A stretch of 45,114 bases of DNA from positions 1 through 45,114 of the forward strand of contig JAJXTE010000006.1 in the NCBI GenBank assembly GCA_021784115.1. Reading direction: 5' to 3'. Numbering within the stretch: the first letter of the stretch is position 1; every line of letters begins with the position of its first letter. The position numbers were made by a program, and so were the translations under genes. The DNA comes from Pseudomonadota bacterium. GTDB lineage: Bacteria > Pseudomonadota > Gammaproteobacteria > Burkholderiales > Thiobacillaceae. The notes under the pieces are model-generated. The model searched no databases. It saw only the letters and a program-made list of their open reading frames with translations, and had not been told where the DNA came from. Below, in pieces: positions 1-8,184 of the stretch.

Positions 1-123
1 CGACGCATTACTCACCCGTTCGCCACTCGCCACCAGGAGCAAGCTCCCGTGCTGCCGTTCGACTTGCATGTGTAAAGCATTCCGCCAGCGTTCAATCTGA
101 GCCAGGATCAAACTCTTCAGTTC
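1..123 (-). rRNA. rrs: 16S ribosomal RNA, 5' end (partial)
   Basis: Read on the minus strand, the segment begins with a 16S rRNA 5' end. The universal primer-27F region (GAGTTTGATCCTGGCTCAG) lies at about 97-115. The rest of the gene leaves the window at position 1. The 5' boundary near 123 was set by lining up TGAAGAGTTTGA with the E. coli 16S start, so it may be off by a few bases. Confidence 0.97.
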
Positions 124-282
124 AATCACTGCTATTACTTCAAATACTTCAGTCGCTCAACTCAAACTCACGCCGCTAAATTAATAACGACGCTTCATTC
201 AAGTGTGAGCATTTATGCTAGTTGTCAGACCAACCGAAGTCGATCCAACTACCGCAACAACACCCACACCTATCGGCTGTAA

Positions 283-296
283 ATTGTTAAAGATCA
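283..296 (-). promoter_or_regulatory. rRNA leader boxA antitermination element
   Basis: On the minus strand this reads TGATCTTTAACAAT, close to the proteobacterial rRNA boxA (TGCTCTTTAACAA). It lies in the roughly 225-nt leader between the rrn promoter and the 16S 5' end, where the NusB/S10 antitermination complex is recruited in other proteobacteria. The rest of 124-282 is leader sequence in which I see no gene. Confidence 0.85.
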
Positions 297-354
297 ATCG
301 ATTAGCAACTTGACCCGCTTTTTGCGGTTCTCGCTGCGTTTCGAGAAGGTGCGC

Positions 355-382
355 ATTCTACAGAGCAAAAAACATCCGTCAA
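355..382 (-). promoter_or_regulatory. rrn operon promoter
   Basis: On the minus strand a -35 TTGACG (377-382) and a -10 TAGAAT (355-360) are separated by 16 bp. A/T-rich sequence directly upstream (about 385-412) looks like an UP element and runs into the tyrS stop codon. The -10 lies about 230 bp before the 16S start, with boxA in between, as expected for an rRNA promoter. Confidence 0.85.
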
Positions 383-402
383 CACTTTCGACGAAATAAT
401 TT

Positions 403-1593
403 TCAAATAATCGTCACGCGTGCAAATTTTCGTTTGCCGACCTGGGCCACCACGGTCGCGCCTACCGGCACGCTCACGCCTTTGTCAGCCACGCGTTCAC
501 CATCGATCCGGACACCGCCGCCCGCGATCTGCCGCATGGCATCGGAGGTGCTGGGTACCAACCCGGCCTGCTTCAGCAACTGCGGCACGAGCAAGCCTCC
601 ATCGACACCCGGCAGACTGATTTCCGGCATGTCGTCGGGCAGCGCCCCTTTCTGGAAGCGCGCCTCGAATTCCACCAGCGCCTGCTCGGCTGCTGCCTGG
701 CTGTGAAACCGCGCGACGATTTCCTGCGCAAATCGCACCTTGATGTCCCGCGGATTGGCACCGTCCGCCACCTGCCGCTTCCAGCCCTCGATGGTCGAGA
801 GCGCTTCGAACGACAGCAACTGGATATAGCGCCACATCAAGTCATCGGAGATCGACATCAGCTTGCCGAAGATCTCCTGCGGCGGCTCGTTGATGCCGAT
901 GTAGTTGCCAAGCGACTTCGACATCTTGTTGATGCCATCCATCCCTTCCAGCAAGGGCATCGTGAGAATGCACTGCGGCGGCTGCCCGTGATGCTTCTGC
1001 AGTTCGCGCCCCATCAGGAGATTGAATTTCTGGTCGGTGCCGCCCAGTTCGACATCCGCCTTCAGCTCGACCGAGTCGTAGCCCTGGATCAGGGGGTACA
1101 GGAATTCGTGGATCGCGATCGGCTGCTGGCTGCTGTAACGCTTGCGGAAATCATCCCGCTCCAGCATGCGCGCCACGGTATGGGTCGCCGCCAGCCGGAT
1201 CATGCCGACCGAGCCCAGCGCTTCCATCCACTCCGAATTGAAGCGCACCTCGGTCAGGGCCGGGTCGAGAATCTTGAATACCTGCTCCTGATAGGTCTTG
1301 GCGTTTTCGACCACCGCTTCGCGCGTCAGCGGCGGGCGTGTGGTGTTTTTGCCGGTGGGGTCCCCGATCATGCCGGTGAAATCCCCAATCAGGAATATGA
1401 TTTTGTGGCCAAGGATCTGGAACTGGCGCAGCTTGTTCAGCAGCACCGTATGGCCCAGGTGCAAATCCGGCGCCGTCGGGTCGAACCCCGCCTTGATCCG
1501 CAAGGGGCGGCCCGTTTTCAGCTTCTCGACCAGCTCGGCCTCGACCAGCAGTTCGTCGGCGCCACGCTTGATTTCCTGCAAAGCGTCGTGCAT
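403..1593 (-). CDS. tyrS: Tyrosyl-tRNA synthetase
   Basis: Cytoplasmic class I aminoacyl-tRNA synthetase that charges tRNA-Tyr with tyrosine. The 396-residue product has the nucleotide-binding HLGH signature at residues 45-48, KMSKS at 223-227 and a C-terminal S4-like RNA-binding region from about residue 330. KMSKS, rather than the KFGKT of E. coli TyrS, places it in the TyrZ-like branch. The ATG at 1593 is chosen because AGAGAGG lies just upstream and conserved sequence starts there; an upstream in-frame extension of 25 residues has no support. No terminator separates it from the rrn promoter downstream. Confidence 0.98.
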   Translation of the reverse strand: MHDALQEIKRGADELLVEAELVEKLKTGRPLRIKAGFDPTAPDLHLGHTVLLNKLRQFQILGHKIIFLIGDFTGMIGDPTGKNTTRPPLTREAVVENAKTYQEQVFKILDPALTEVRFNSEWMEALGSVGMIRLAATHTVARMLERDDFRKRYSSQQPIAIHEFLYPLIQGYDSVELKADVELGGTDQKFNLLMGRELQKHHGQPPQCILTMPLLEGMDGINKMSKSLGNYIGINEPPQEIFGKLMSISDDLMWRYIQLLSFEALSTIEGWKRQVADGANPRDIKVRFAQEIVARFHSQAAAEQALVEFEARFQKGALPDDMPEISLPGVDGGLLVPQLLKQAGLVPSTSDAMRQIAGGGVRIDGERVADKGVSVPVGATVVAQVGKRKFARVTII

Positions 1594-1751
1594 CAAATAC
1601 CTCTCTGTACGGGTCAAGTTTGCTCGGACTTGGCCGTAAAACATGAATACCACTTCGTCCGTCAGCACATAAGCTGCTGATTGGATTAAACAAAGTCCGC
1701 CGGAGACATTTGTGGTAGACTCCCGGCTCGATTACGGAAGGGAAACGGTCC

Positions 1752-3068
1752 ATGCCGCTCACCAAACTGAGAATCTTAACCTATCGCATGACCGGAGCGG
1801 AACGCCGCTTCAGCCTGCGCACTCTGGTTGCACTCTCCAGCCTGCCGCTTTTTGGCGTTGTTGCCGCCTTCGGCCTGGCGCCCGATACCAGCACCACCGA
1901 CATCACCCCGGAAACCATCACCGAAGCGATCGCGCTGCCGACGCTGTCTGGCGCACACACCGCCGGCACATTTGAACGCGAAAGCGTGATTCAGCCGGGC
2001 GACACGCTCGCTACCGCGTTGTCACGGCTCAAGATCGATGATCTGGAGATCCAGCGCCTGCTCGCCACCGATGCCGTCCGCCAGATGGCCTCCAGCATCC
2101 GGGCCGGCAGGCACATCCAGGCCACCACCTCCCAGGACGGCCAGTTGCTGGCCGTCCGCTTTGAGCGTGGCGATGCGCCTGCATTGACGGTGCGTCGCCA
2201 AGGCGACAGCTTTGCCTCCGAAGACAGCCGCGATGTGGTGGAAACCCGCGTGGTGATGCGCTCCGGCCGCATCGTGTCGTCGCTCTATGGCGCAACCGAC
2301 AGCGCCGGCATCCCCGACAAGATCGCCGACAAGATGGCCGAAACCTTCTCGACCAGCCTCGATTTCCGTGAAGACCTGCGACGCGGCGACACGTTCTCGG
2401 TCGTCTACACCGTCGACTACCGCAACGGCGAGCCCGTTTCCACCGGCAAACTGCTGGCGGCGGAGTTCTTCAATGCCGGCAAAGCCTACCGTGCCGTTCT
2501 GTTCCGCGACGCGTCGGGGCAGGAAAGCTATTACACGCCCGAGGGCGAGTCGCTGAAAAAAGGTTTCCTGCGTTCGCCGCTCGAGTTCTCCCGCGTCACC
2601 TCCAGCTTCAGCAGTTCGCGCCTGCACCCCGTGCTGGGTTACGCGCGCGCCCATACCGGCGTCGATTTCGGTGCGCCGACCGGCACCCGCGTCAAGGCCA
2701 CCGGCGACGCCACCGTTGAATTCGCCGGCCGCAGAGGCGGCTACGGCAACCTCGTCATCCTGCGGCATCAGAACGGCTACGAGACCTATTATGGCCACCT
2801 GAGTGCCTTTGCACCCGGCATCCGCCAAGGCCGCGCCGTCAGCCAGGGAGATGTCATTGCCTACGTCGGCGCCACCGGCGTGGCGACCGGCCCGCACCTG
2901 CATTACGAGGTCCGGATAGCCGGCAAGCCCTACAACCCCTTGTCCGTCAAGCTGCCCGGCTCGCCCCCGCTGGCCGCCGCACAACATGCGCGCTTCCTGC
3001 AACAGACTGCCGGCTGGTCTGAAAAGCTGGGCCTGCTGCGCGGCACCAACCTTGCCGCACTCGATTGA
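1752..3068 (+). CDS. M23 family peptidoglycan endopeptidase, membrane-anchored
   Basis: Probable zinc endopeptidase that cuts peptide cross-links in peptidoglycan, acting in the periplasm. An N-terminal hydrophobic anchor spans residues about 22-43, followed by an OapA/LysM-like region (about 75-135) and a C-terminal LytM domain (about 280-395). The zinc ligands H301, D305 and H384 and the catalytic histidines H349 and H382 are all present, so it should be active, unlike EnvC/NlpD-type degenerate members. The overall form resembles MepM/ShyA. A GGAAGGGAA ribosome site precedes the ATG. The next gene, anmK, overlaps its stop, suggesting coupled wall turnover and recycling. Confidence 0.93.
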   Translation: MPLTKLRILTYRMTGAERRFSLRTLVALSSLPLFGVVAAFGLAPDTSTTDITPETITEAIALPTLSGAHTAGTFERESVIQPGDTLATALSRLKIDDLEIQRLLATDAVRQMASSIRAGRHIQATTSQDGQLLAVRFERGDAPALTVRRQGDSFASEDSRDVVETRVVMRSGRIVSSLYGATDSAGIPDKIADKMAETFSTSLDFREDLRRGDTFSVVYTVDYRNGEPVSTGKLLAAEFFNAGKAYRAVLFRDASGQESYYTPEGESLKKGFLRSPLEFSRVTSSFSSSRLHPVLGYARAHTGVDFGAPTGTRVKATGDATVEFAGRRGGYGNLVILRHQNGYETYYGHLSAFAPGIRQGRAVSQGDVIAYVGATGVATGPHLHYEVRIAGKPYNPLSVKLPGSPPLAAAQHARFLQQTAGWSEKLGLLRGTNLAALD

Positions 3069-4183
3069 GTGCACGACACGCGCATGAGGCCGAACACTAT
3101 GTCGGCCTCATGTCCGGCACCAGCCTCGATGGTGTCGATGCGGTTCTCGCCGAAATAGGCCCGGCAGGCCACCTCCGGCTCCTCCACACGCATTACCTGC
3201 CGTACGCGGACGCCCTGCGCGCGCAGTTGCTGGCGCTGCATACGCCGCAGCCCGACGAAATCCACCTCGCCGCCCTCGCCGCCAACGAACTGGCTCGCCT
3301 CTACGCGGATGCGGTCAAGGCCCTGCTCGACGGGGCTGCCCCCGCCAGGGTGCGGGCGATCGGCTGCCACGGCCAGACCCTGCGTCACCGTCCCGGCGAC
3401 GGCTATACGCTGCAAATTGGGAACGCTGCCCTGCTGGCCGAACTCACCGGCATCACGGTCGTGGCCGACTTCCGCAGCCGCGACATCGCGGCCGGCGGCC
3501 AGGGCGCGCCGCTGGTGCCCGCCTTTCATGCCCGCGCGCTGGCACATCCGGACTCGCACCGCGTCATCGCCAACATCGGCGGCATCGCCAACATCACCGA
3601 TTTGCCCGTAAACGGCGCGGTGCGCGGCTGGGATACCGGGCCCGGCAACATGTTGCTGGATGCATGGATCAAGCGCCACAGCGGCGCCCATTACGATCGC
3701 GACGGTGGCTGGGCCGCGAGTGGAACCGTCCACCCCGGCCTGCTGACAGCATTGACGCAGCATGCCTACCTGCATATGCCGCCCCCCAAGAGCGCCGGGC
3801 GCGAACAGTTCAACCTGGACTGGCTGGATGCGCTTCTAGGCCACCTCAATGAGACGATTGCGCCACCCGACGTGCAAGCCACGCTGCTCGAATTCACCGC
3901 CACAAGCCTCGCTGACGCCGTCAACCACGAATGTGTAGGCGCGCAGGAACTCTATGTCTGCGGCGGCGGGGCGCACAATGGCGCGCTGATGCAGCGCATC
4001 CGCGCCCATCTGCCGGATGTCCGGGTGGCGACGACCGCTGCGCTGGGCATCGATCCCGACTGGGTGGAAGCACTCGCTTTTGCATGGCTGGCGCGGCAGA
4101 CGCTGCATCAGGCGCCGGGCAACCTGCCGGCGGTAACCGGCGCGCGGGGCGAGCGGATTCTGGGCGCGATCTACCCCGCCTGA
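3065..4183 (+). CDS. anmK: Anhydro-N-acetylmuramic acid kinase
   Basis: Cytoplasmic kinase of peptidoglycan recycling. It opens the 1,6-anhydro ring of anhydro-MurNAc and phosphorylates it to MurNAc-6-phosphate. The 372-residue protein has the family motifs MSGTSLDGVD (16-25), GCHGQT (100-105), GGQGAPLVP (144-152), NIGGIAN (170-176) and GWDTGPGN, whose D190 is the likely catalytic base. The start is TTG at 3065; it overlaps the upstream TGA stop as TTGA, and no in-frame ATG precedes the conserved N-terminus. Together with the M23 hydrolase it forms a wall-remodelling pair. Confidence 0.96.
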   Translation: MSARHAHEAEHYVGLMSGTSLDGVDAVLAEIGPAGHLRLLHTHYLPYADALRAQLLALHTPQPDEIHLAALAANELARLYADAVKALLDGAAPARVRAIGCHGQTLRHRPGDGYTLQIGNAALLAELTGITVVADFRSRDIAAGGQGAPLVPAFHARALAHPDSHRVIANIGGIANITDLPVNGAVRGWDTGPGNMLLDAWIKRHSGAHYDRDGGWAASGTVHPGLLTALTQHAYLHMPPPKSAGREQFNLDWLDALLGHLNETIAPPDVQATLLEFTATSLADAVNHECVGAQELYVCGGGAHNGALMQRIRAHLPDVRVATTAALGIDPDWVEALAFAWLARQTLHQAPGNLPAVTGARGERILGAIYPA

Positions 4184-4200
4184 CGCCAGCGCCCAAAAAC

Positions 4201-4228
4201 AAAAAAAGCGGCCAAGGCCGCTTTTTTA
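4201..4228. terminator. Bidirectional terminator between anmK and erpA
   Basis: A perfect GCGGCC/GGCCGC stem (4208-4213 with 4216-4221) is flanked by A7 on the left and T6 on the right. It can end anmK transcripts on the plus strand and erpA transcripts on the minus strand. Confidence 0.92.
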
Positions 4229-4242
4229 TTGGCTGGCAATGC

Positions 4243-4593
4243 TTACGCCGAGAACGACGAGCCGCAGCCGCAGGTGGTGGTGGCGTTCGGGTTCTTGATC
4301 ACGAACTGCGCGCCTTCCAGGCCTTCGGAATAATCGATCTCCGCACCGACCAGGTACTGGAAGCTCATCGAATCGACCAGCAGCGTGACGCCGTTTTTCA
4401 CCATCACGGTGTCATCGGCATTCTGCGCTTCGTCGAACGTGAAGCCGTACTGGAAGCCGGAACAGCCGCCGCCGGAAACGAACACGCGCAGTTTCAGGTC
4501 GGGGTTGCCTTCCTCGTCGATCAGGCTTTTGACTTTGTTGGCTGCGCTGTCGGTGAAAACCAGCGGGCCTTCCATTTCGGTTGCTGCATTCAT
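4243..4593 (-). CDS. erpA: Iron-sulfur cluster insertion protein ErpA
   Basis: A-type carrier that delivers Fe-S clusters to apoproteins in the cytoplasm; in E. coli it is needed for isoprenoid synthesis enzymes and respiration. The 116-residue sequence has the three conserved cysteines C44, C108 and C110 in the typical [12 protein letters not shown] and TCGCGSSF contexts. An AGGAG site (4601-4605) precedes the ATG. It has its own promoter overlaid by an inverted repeat (see 4618-4650), so it need not depend on argC transcription. Confidence 0.96.
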   Translation of the reverse strand: MNAATEMEGPLVFTDSAANKVKSLIDEEGNPDLKLRVFVSGGGCSGFQYGFTFDEAQNADDTVMVKNGVTLLVDSMSFQYLVGAEIDYSEGLEGAQFVIKNPNATTTCGCGSSFSA

Positions 4594-4617
4594 GGTGATG
4601 CTCCTAAAAAACGTGTG

Positions 4618-4650
4618 GGGTGATTATCCGCATCACCCGGCTTGCGTCAA
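4618..4650 (-). promoter_or_regulatory. erpA promoter with overlapping inverted repeat
   Basis: On the minus strand -35 TTGACG (4645-4650) and -10 GATAAT (4623-4628) are 16 bp apart. A 7-bp inverted repeat, GGGTGAT (4618-4624) and ATCACCC (4632-4638) with a 7-nt spacer, straddles the -10. A repressor or Fe-S-responsive regulator bound there would block polymerase. The regulator is unknown; I see no clear match to an IscR site. Confidence 0.65.
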
Positions 4651-4697
4651 GCAAAGACCCTGTTTTGGCCGCGGAGTTCCGCCCCAGCGCGGCGCCG

Positions 4698-5726
4698 TCA
4701 GGGCAGCATGCCGACATCGGCCAGCGCCGTATCCTCGGGCAGGTCGAACAGGATGTTCATGTTCTGCACGGCCTGCCCCGCCGCGCCCTTGACCAGATTG
4801 TCGATCACCGACAGCACCACCACGGTGTCGCCGCCCTGCGGCCGGTGCACCGCAATGCGGCAGACGTTGGCGCCGCGCACCGAGCGGGTTTCCGGATGCG
4901 CGCCGGCCGGCATCACGTCGACGAACGCCTCGCCCGCGTAGCGCGTCTCGAACAGCGCCTGCAGGTCGACGTTAGTGCTCACCTTCGCGTAGAGCGTGGC
5001 GTGGATGCCGCGGATCAGCGGCGTCAGGTGTGGCACGAAGGTGAAGTCCACCGGCTTGCCGGCAAAGCTGTCCAGCCCCTGCTTGATCTCCGGCCAGTGG
5101 CGATGGCCGCCGACGGCGTAGGCCTTGAAGTTGTCCGCCGCCTCGGCGAACAGGATAGGGGTTTCCGGCTTGCGCCCGGCGCCCGACACGCCCGACTTGG
5201 CGTCCGCCACCAGGAAGCCGGTGTCGACCGCGCCGGCCTCCAGCAGCGGCAGGAATCCCAGTTGCACCGCGGTCGGATAGCAGCCCGGGTTGGCGATCAG
5301 CCGCGCGCCCCGGATCTTGTCGCGATTGATCTCGGGCAGGCCGTACACCGCCTCGGCGACCAGGTCGGGGCAGGCGTGCTCCATCTTGTACCACGTCTCC
5401 CACACCGCGATGTCCTTGATGCGGAAGTCGGCCGCCAGATCGATTACCTTGACGCCGGCGTCGAGCAGCGCGCGCGTCTGTTGCATCGCCACGCCGTTCG
5501 GGGTGGCGAAGAACACCACGTCGCAATGCTCCAGCCCGGCCTCCTCCGGCGTGGAAAACGCCAGCTTCACCCGTCCGCGCAGGTTGGGGAACATCTCGGC
5601 CACCGGCATGCCCGCTTCCTTGCGCGAGGTGATGGCCTTCAGTTCCACCTGCGGATGGCGCGCCAGCAGGCGCAGCAGTTCGACCCCGGTGTAGCCTGTG
5701 CCGCCCACGATACCGACTTTGATCAT
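4698..5726 (-). CDS. argC: N-acetyl-gamma-glutamyl-phosphate reductase
   Basis: Third step of arginine biosynthesis: NADPH-dependent reduction of N-acetylglutamyl phosphate to the semialdehyde, in the cytoplasm. The 342-residue protein has the N-terminal nucleotide-binding motif GGTGYTG (8-14) and the active-site cysteine C149 in NPGCYPT. The ATG at 5726 is preceded by AAGGAA. An upstream in-frame start six codons earlier would lack a ribosome site. It lies downstream of rpsI but is separated from it by a terminator and has its own candidate promoter. Confidence 0.97.
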   Translation of the reverse strand: MIKVGIVGGTGYTGVELLRLLARHPQVELKAITSRKEAGMPVAEMFPNLRGRVKLAFSTPEEAGLEHCDVVFFATPNGVAMQQTRALLDAGVKVIDLAADFRIKDIAVWETWYKMEHACPDLVAEAVYGLPEINRDKIRGARLIANPGCYPTAVQLGFLPLLEAGAVDTGFLVADAKSGVSGAGRKPETPILFAEAADNFKAYAVGGHRHWPEIKQGLDSFAGKPVDFTFVPHLTPLIRGIHATLYAKVSTNVDLQALFETRYAGEAFVDVMPAGAHPETRSVRGANVCRIAVHRPQGGDTVVVLSVIDNLVKGAAGQAVQNMNILFDLPEDTALADVGMLP

Positions 5727-5750
5727 GCTGTGATTTCCTTGCAAAGAATA

Positions 5751-5790
5751 ATTTTATTGTAAGACACGCCTGATGACAGGCGAAAAAAAA
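5751..5790 (-). promoter_or_regulatory. Candidate argC promoter with palindromic spacer
   Basis: On the minus strand TTCGCC (-35, just after the U-tract of the rpsI terminator) is followed 17 bp later by TACAAT (-10, about 5755-5760). The spacer contains a perfect 6-bp inverted repeat, CGCCTGATGACAGGCG (5767-5782), a possible operator. The -35 is a weak match, so the promoter call rests mainly on the -10 and its distance from the gene. Confidence 0.45.
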
Positions 5791-5813
5791 GCCGCCCGGA
5801 AAAGGACGGCTTT
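5783..5813 (-). terminator. rpsI intrinsic terminator
   Basis: On the minus strand GCCGTCC pairs with GGGCGGC (one G-T pair) around a TTTTCC loop and is followed by a run of eight T. It lies 36 bp after the rpsI stop and ends the rplM-rpsI operon. Confidence 0.9.
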
Positions 5814-5848
5814 CTTGCCAAACAGTCGAAGCGGATGCTTGAATGCGA

Positions 5849-6241
5849 TCAGCGCTTGGAGAACTGCTTGCGGCGACGCGCCTTGTGGAAGCCGACCTTC
5901 TTGCGCTCGACTTCGCGGGCATCGCGGGTCACCAGACCGGCGGCCTTCAGCGTGGGCTTCATCTCGGCGTCCAGATCGATCAGCGCACGGGTGATGCCAT
6001 GGCGAACCGCACCGGCCTGGCCCGATTCGCCGCCGCCCGACACGTTGACCATGATGTCGAAACGGCTCAGGTTGTCCGTCAGCGCCAGCGGCTGACGCAC
6101 GATCATGCGGCCGGTTTCGCGCGAGAAGTACTCGTCCACCGGCTTGTCGTTGACGATGATCTTGCCGCTGCCGGCCTTGAGGAACACACGGGCAACCGAC
6201 GATTTGCGACGACCCGTACCGTAGTTGTAGTTACCGATCAT
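5849..6241 (-). CDS. rpsI: 30S ribosomal protein S9
   Basis: Small-subunit protein of 130 residues whose C-terminal tail contacts tRNA in the P site. The conserved end, [11 protein letters not shown], and the internal [16 protein letters not shown] block are intact. Its ATG overlaps the rplM stop by 4 nt (ATGA), so the two are translationally coupled, as in most bacteria. Confidence 0.99.
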   Translation of the reverse strand: MIGNYNYGTGRRKSSVARVFLKAGSGKIIVNDKPVDEYFSRETGRMIVRQPLALTDNLSRFDIMVNVSGGGESGQAGAVRHGITRALIDLDAEMKPTLKAAGLVTRDAREVERKKVGFHKARRRKQFSKR

Positions 6242-6684
6242 GATGCAGCCTTAACGTTGATGTCGAGGGGCTTGGGCTGTTGAGCCTCGTGCGGATGGTC
6301 CGCGCCCGCGTAGATTTTCATTTTCTTGATCATGGCGTAGCCGAGCGGGCCCTTGGGCAGCATGCCCTTGACCGCTTTTTCCAGCGCACGGCCCGGGAAA
6401 CGCTCCTGCATCTTGTCGAAGTTCGTTTCGTAGATGCCGCCGGGGTAGCCGGAGTGGCGGAAGTATTTCTTGTCGAGGCCCTTGTTGCCGGTCACGACCA
6501 TCTTGCTGGCGTTGACCACCACAATGTAGTCGCCGGTGTCGACGTGGGGCGTGAACTCGGGCTTGTGCTTGCCGCGCAGACGGCGGGCAATCTCGGAAGC
6601 CAGGCGACCCAGAACTTTGTTATCGGCATCAACCACGAACCAGTCGCGTTTGACTTCATGCGTTTTAGCGGAAAAGGTTTTCAT
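6238..6684 (-). CDS. rplM: 50S ribosomal protein L13
   Basis: Early-assembly large-subunit protein, 148 residues, slightly longer than E. coli L13 because of a C-terminal tail. The start [11 protein letters not shown] at 6684 matches the family, and GAGG lies 7 nt upstream. An in-frame extension to 6759 lacks support and would cross the promoter. The ribosome site lies in the 3' arm of a small hairpin (6692-6705), a possible autoregulatory element; L13 represses its own operon in E. coli. Confidence 0.98.
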   Translation of the reverse strand: MKTFSAKTHEVKRDWFVVDADNKVLGRLASEIARRLRGKHKPEFTPHVDTGDYIVVVNASKMVVTGNKGLDKKYFRHSGYPGGIYETNFDKMQERFPGRALEKAVKGMLPKGPLGYAMIKKMKIYAGADHPHEAQQPKPLDINVKAAS

Positions 6685-6691
6685 GACCCAA

Positions 6692-6705
6692 CCTCTGCAC
6701 AGAGG
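6692..6705 (-). promoter_or_regulatory. Hairpin covering the rplM ribosome-binding site
   Basis: On the minus strand CCTCT-GTGC-AGAGG forms a perfect 5-bp stem with a tetraloop, and AGAGG is the rplM Shine-Dalgarno sequence. This could let L13 or a fold of the short leader control translation. Confidence 0.5.
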
Positions 6706-6725
6706 ACAATCTCGGAAAGCCGGGC

Positions 6726-6755
6726 ATTTTAACCGCCCACCCGGAACAAAGTCAA
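6726..6755 (-). promoter_or_regulatory. rplM-rpsI promoter
   Basis: On the minus strand -35 TTGACT (6750-6755) and -10 TAAAAT (6726-6731) are 18 bp apart. This gives a leader of about 35 nt before the rplM ATG. Confidence 0.75.
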
Positions 6756-6800
6756 ACACTGTCTGCGAAGAGATTGCCGGGCTGGCTTACAATCGCCACC

Positions 6801-7559
6801 ATGACTGCCGGGCTTGCCACCAACCTGATCGCCGCTGCGCTGTTGCCCCCGCTGTCCCTGGTGATCCTGCTGGCCGCCGGGCTGATCGTCCACCGTCACC
6901 GCCCACGCCTCGCCATGTCGCTGATCCTGCTGTCCACCACCGCGCTGTATGCCCTGTCCACCCCCTGGGTCGGCGGCCTGCTGCAGAAAAGCCTGGAAAT
7001 CAGCCGCCCCGTCACCCCAAACGACCTCGAAACCGCGGGCGCGATCGTCGTCCTCGGCAGCGGGCGCCATCTTGACGCAGCCGAATACGGCGGCGACACG
7101 CTCAACGGGCGCAGCCTGGAACGCCTGCGCTACGCCGCCCTGCTGCACCGCGCCAGCGGCCTGCCGATCCTGGTCACCGGCGGCAAGCCCGGCGGCGGCA
7201 CGCTCGCCGAAGGCCGCATCATGCAGCACGTCCTGAGCCGCGAATACGGCAGTCCTCCCCGCTGGATCGAAGACAACGCGCTCACCACCTGGGACAACGC
7301 CCGGTTTTCCGCGGCACTCCTCAAGCAGGGAGGCGTCAAGCGCATCGTGCTGGTCACCCATGCCTGGCATCTGCGGCGCGCCGTGCCGCTGTTCGAGGCG
7401 CAGGGGCTTGCCGTCGTCCCCGCCGGCATCCAGTTTTCCAGCACCCGCATCGACTCCCCGCTCGACGTGCTGCCCACGCCTGCCGGCCTGCGCGACAGCA
7501 GCTTCGCCCTGCACGAATGGCTGGGCATTTTGTGGTACAAACTCCGGGCCAATTTCTGA
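6801..7559 (+). CDS. YdcF/ElyC-like DUF218 membrane protein
   Basis: Inner-membrane protein of 252 residues. Two N-terminal hydrophobic segments (about 8-30 and 36-55) precede a DUF218 domain with the blocks IVVLGSG, ILVTGGKPGGGTLAEG, EDNALTTWDNA and LVTHAWHLRRA. E. coli ElyC of this family influences wall precursor use, but the biochemical activity of the family is unsettled. The ATG at 6801 is preferred over a TTG nine codons upstream, because a TACAAT hexamer lies 7 bp before the ATG and there is no Shine-Dalgarno site. The transcript may be leaderless. Confidence 0.85.
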   Translation: MTAGLATNLIAAALLPPLSLVILLAAGLIVHRHRPRLAMSLILLSTTALYALSTPWVGGLLQKSLEISRPVTPNDLETAGAIVVLGSGRHLDAAEYGGDTLNGRSLERLRYAALLHRASGLPILVTGGKPGGGTLAEGRIMQHVLSREYGSPPRWIEDNALTTWDNARFSAALLKQGGVKRIVLVTHAWHLRRAVPLFEAQGLAVVPAGIQFSSTRIDSPLDVLPTPAGLRDSSFALHEWLGILWYKLRANF

Positions 7560-7567
7560 CAAACCCC

Positions 7568-7593
7568 GTTCGCCCTGAGCCCGTCGAAGGGCG
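7568..7593. repeat. Dispersed intergenic repeat, copy 1
   Basis: The element GTTCGCCCTGAGCCCGTCGA followed by AGGGCG lies between the ydcF-like and osmC-like genes. It shares its core (TTCGCCCTGAG-N-GTCGAAGG) with a copy at 15063-15087 and, in opposite orientation and diverged form, with 15002-15034. Similar short elements are scattered between genes in many proteobacterial genomes. Confidence 0.75.
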
Positions 7594-7617
7594 ACGGCCC
7601 TTAATGGAAGGAACCCC

Positions 7618-8034
7618 ATGAAAGCCCGCGTCAAGCTCATCGAAGGCGTCAGTTTCGTCGGCCAGAGCGAATCCGGCCACAGCGTGGTCATGGACGGCCC
7701 GCCCGATTCCGGCGGCCGGAACCTCGGTGTGCGGCCGATGGAAATGCTGCTGCTGGGGCTGGGCGGCTGCTCGGCCTTCGACGTCGTCCACATCCTGCGC
7801 AAGGGCCGCCAGGCGGTGACCGACTGCGTCGCCGACCTCAACGCCACCCGCGCCGACACCGACCCCAAGGTTTTCACCCGAATACACGTCCACTTCACCG
7901 TCACCGGCAAGGAGCTCGACCCCAAACGGGTCGAACAGGCGGTGAAACTCTCCGCCGAGAAATACTGCTCGGCGTCGATCATGCTCGGCAAGGTCGCCGA
8001 GATCACGCACGATTTCGAGGTGGTGGAAGGCTGA
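7618..8034 (+). CDS. OsmC-family protein (YhfA-like)
   Basis: Small cytoplasmic protein of 138 residues with the OsmC/Ohr fold. The two family cysteines are present: C51 in LGGCSAFDV and C117 in EKYCSAS. In characterised OsmC/Ohr members such a pair reduces organic hydroperoxides. The sequence is closer to the YhfA branch, whose physiological role is unknown, so peroxidase activity is inference. An AAGGA site lies just upstream. It may be cotranscribed with the ydcF-like gene 58 bp before it. Confidence 0.88.
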   Translation: MKARVKLIEGVSFVGQSESGHSVVMDGPPDSGGRNLGVRPMEMLLLGLGGCSAFDVVHILRKGRQAVTDCVADLNATRADTDPKVFTRIHVHFTVTGKELDPKRVEQAVKLSAEKYCSASIMLGKVAEITHDFEVVEG

Positions 8035-8040
8035 CCGCCA

Positions 8041-8072
8041 AAAAAAAAAACGGGCGCCATATGGAGCCCCTT
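8041..8072 (-). terminator. Terminator downstream of the FkbM gene
   Basis: On the minus strand GGGCTCCATATGGCGCCC, an imperfect palindrome, is followed by a run of ten T. It should end minus-strand transcripts of the methyltransferase gene. The other side (CCTTATTTCTTATT) may also serve the OsmC gene weakly. Confidence 0.75.
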
Positions 8073-8184
8073 ATTTCTTATTCGTGCGTCTTCAGGAATT
8101 CTCACTCCTGTTCAACGAAGGATGCCGAGTCAAGCGCTTGTGCGGTCTCAAGGAAGGCCCACATGATGCATTGGGCCTATTCGC

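Noticed and set aside
2022-3074. 350-codon open frame opposite the M23 peptidase gene
   Set aside because: It mirrors the codon pattern of the plus-strand gene, shows no family features and has no ribosome site.
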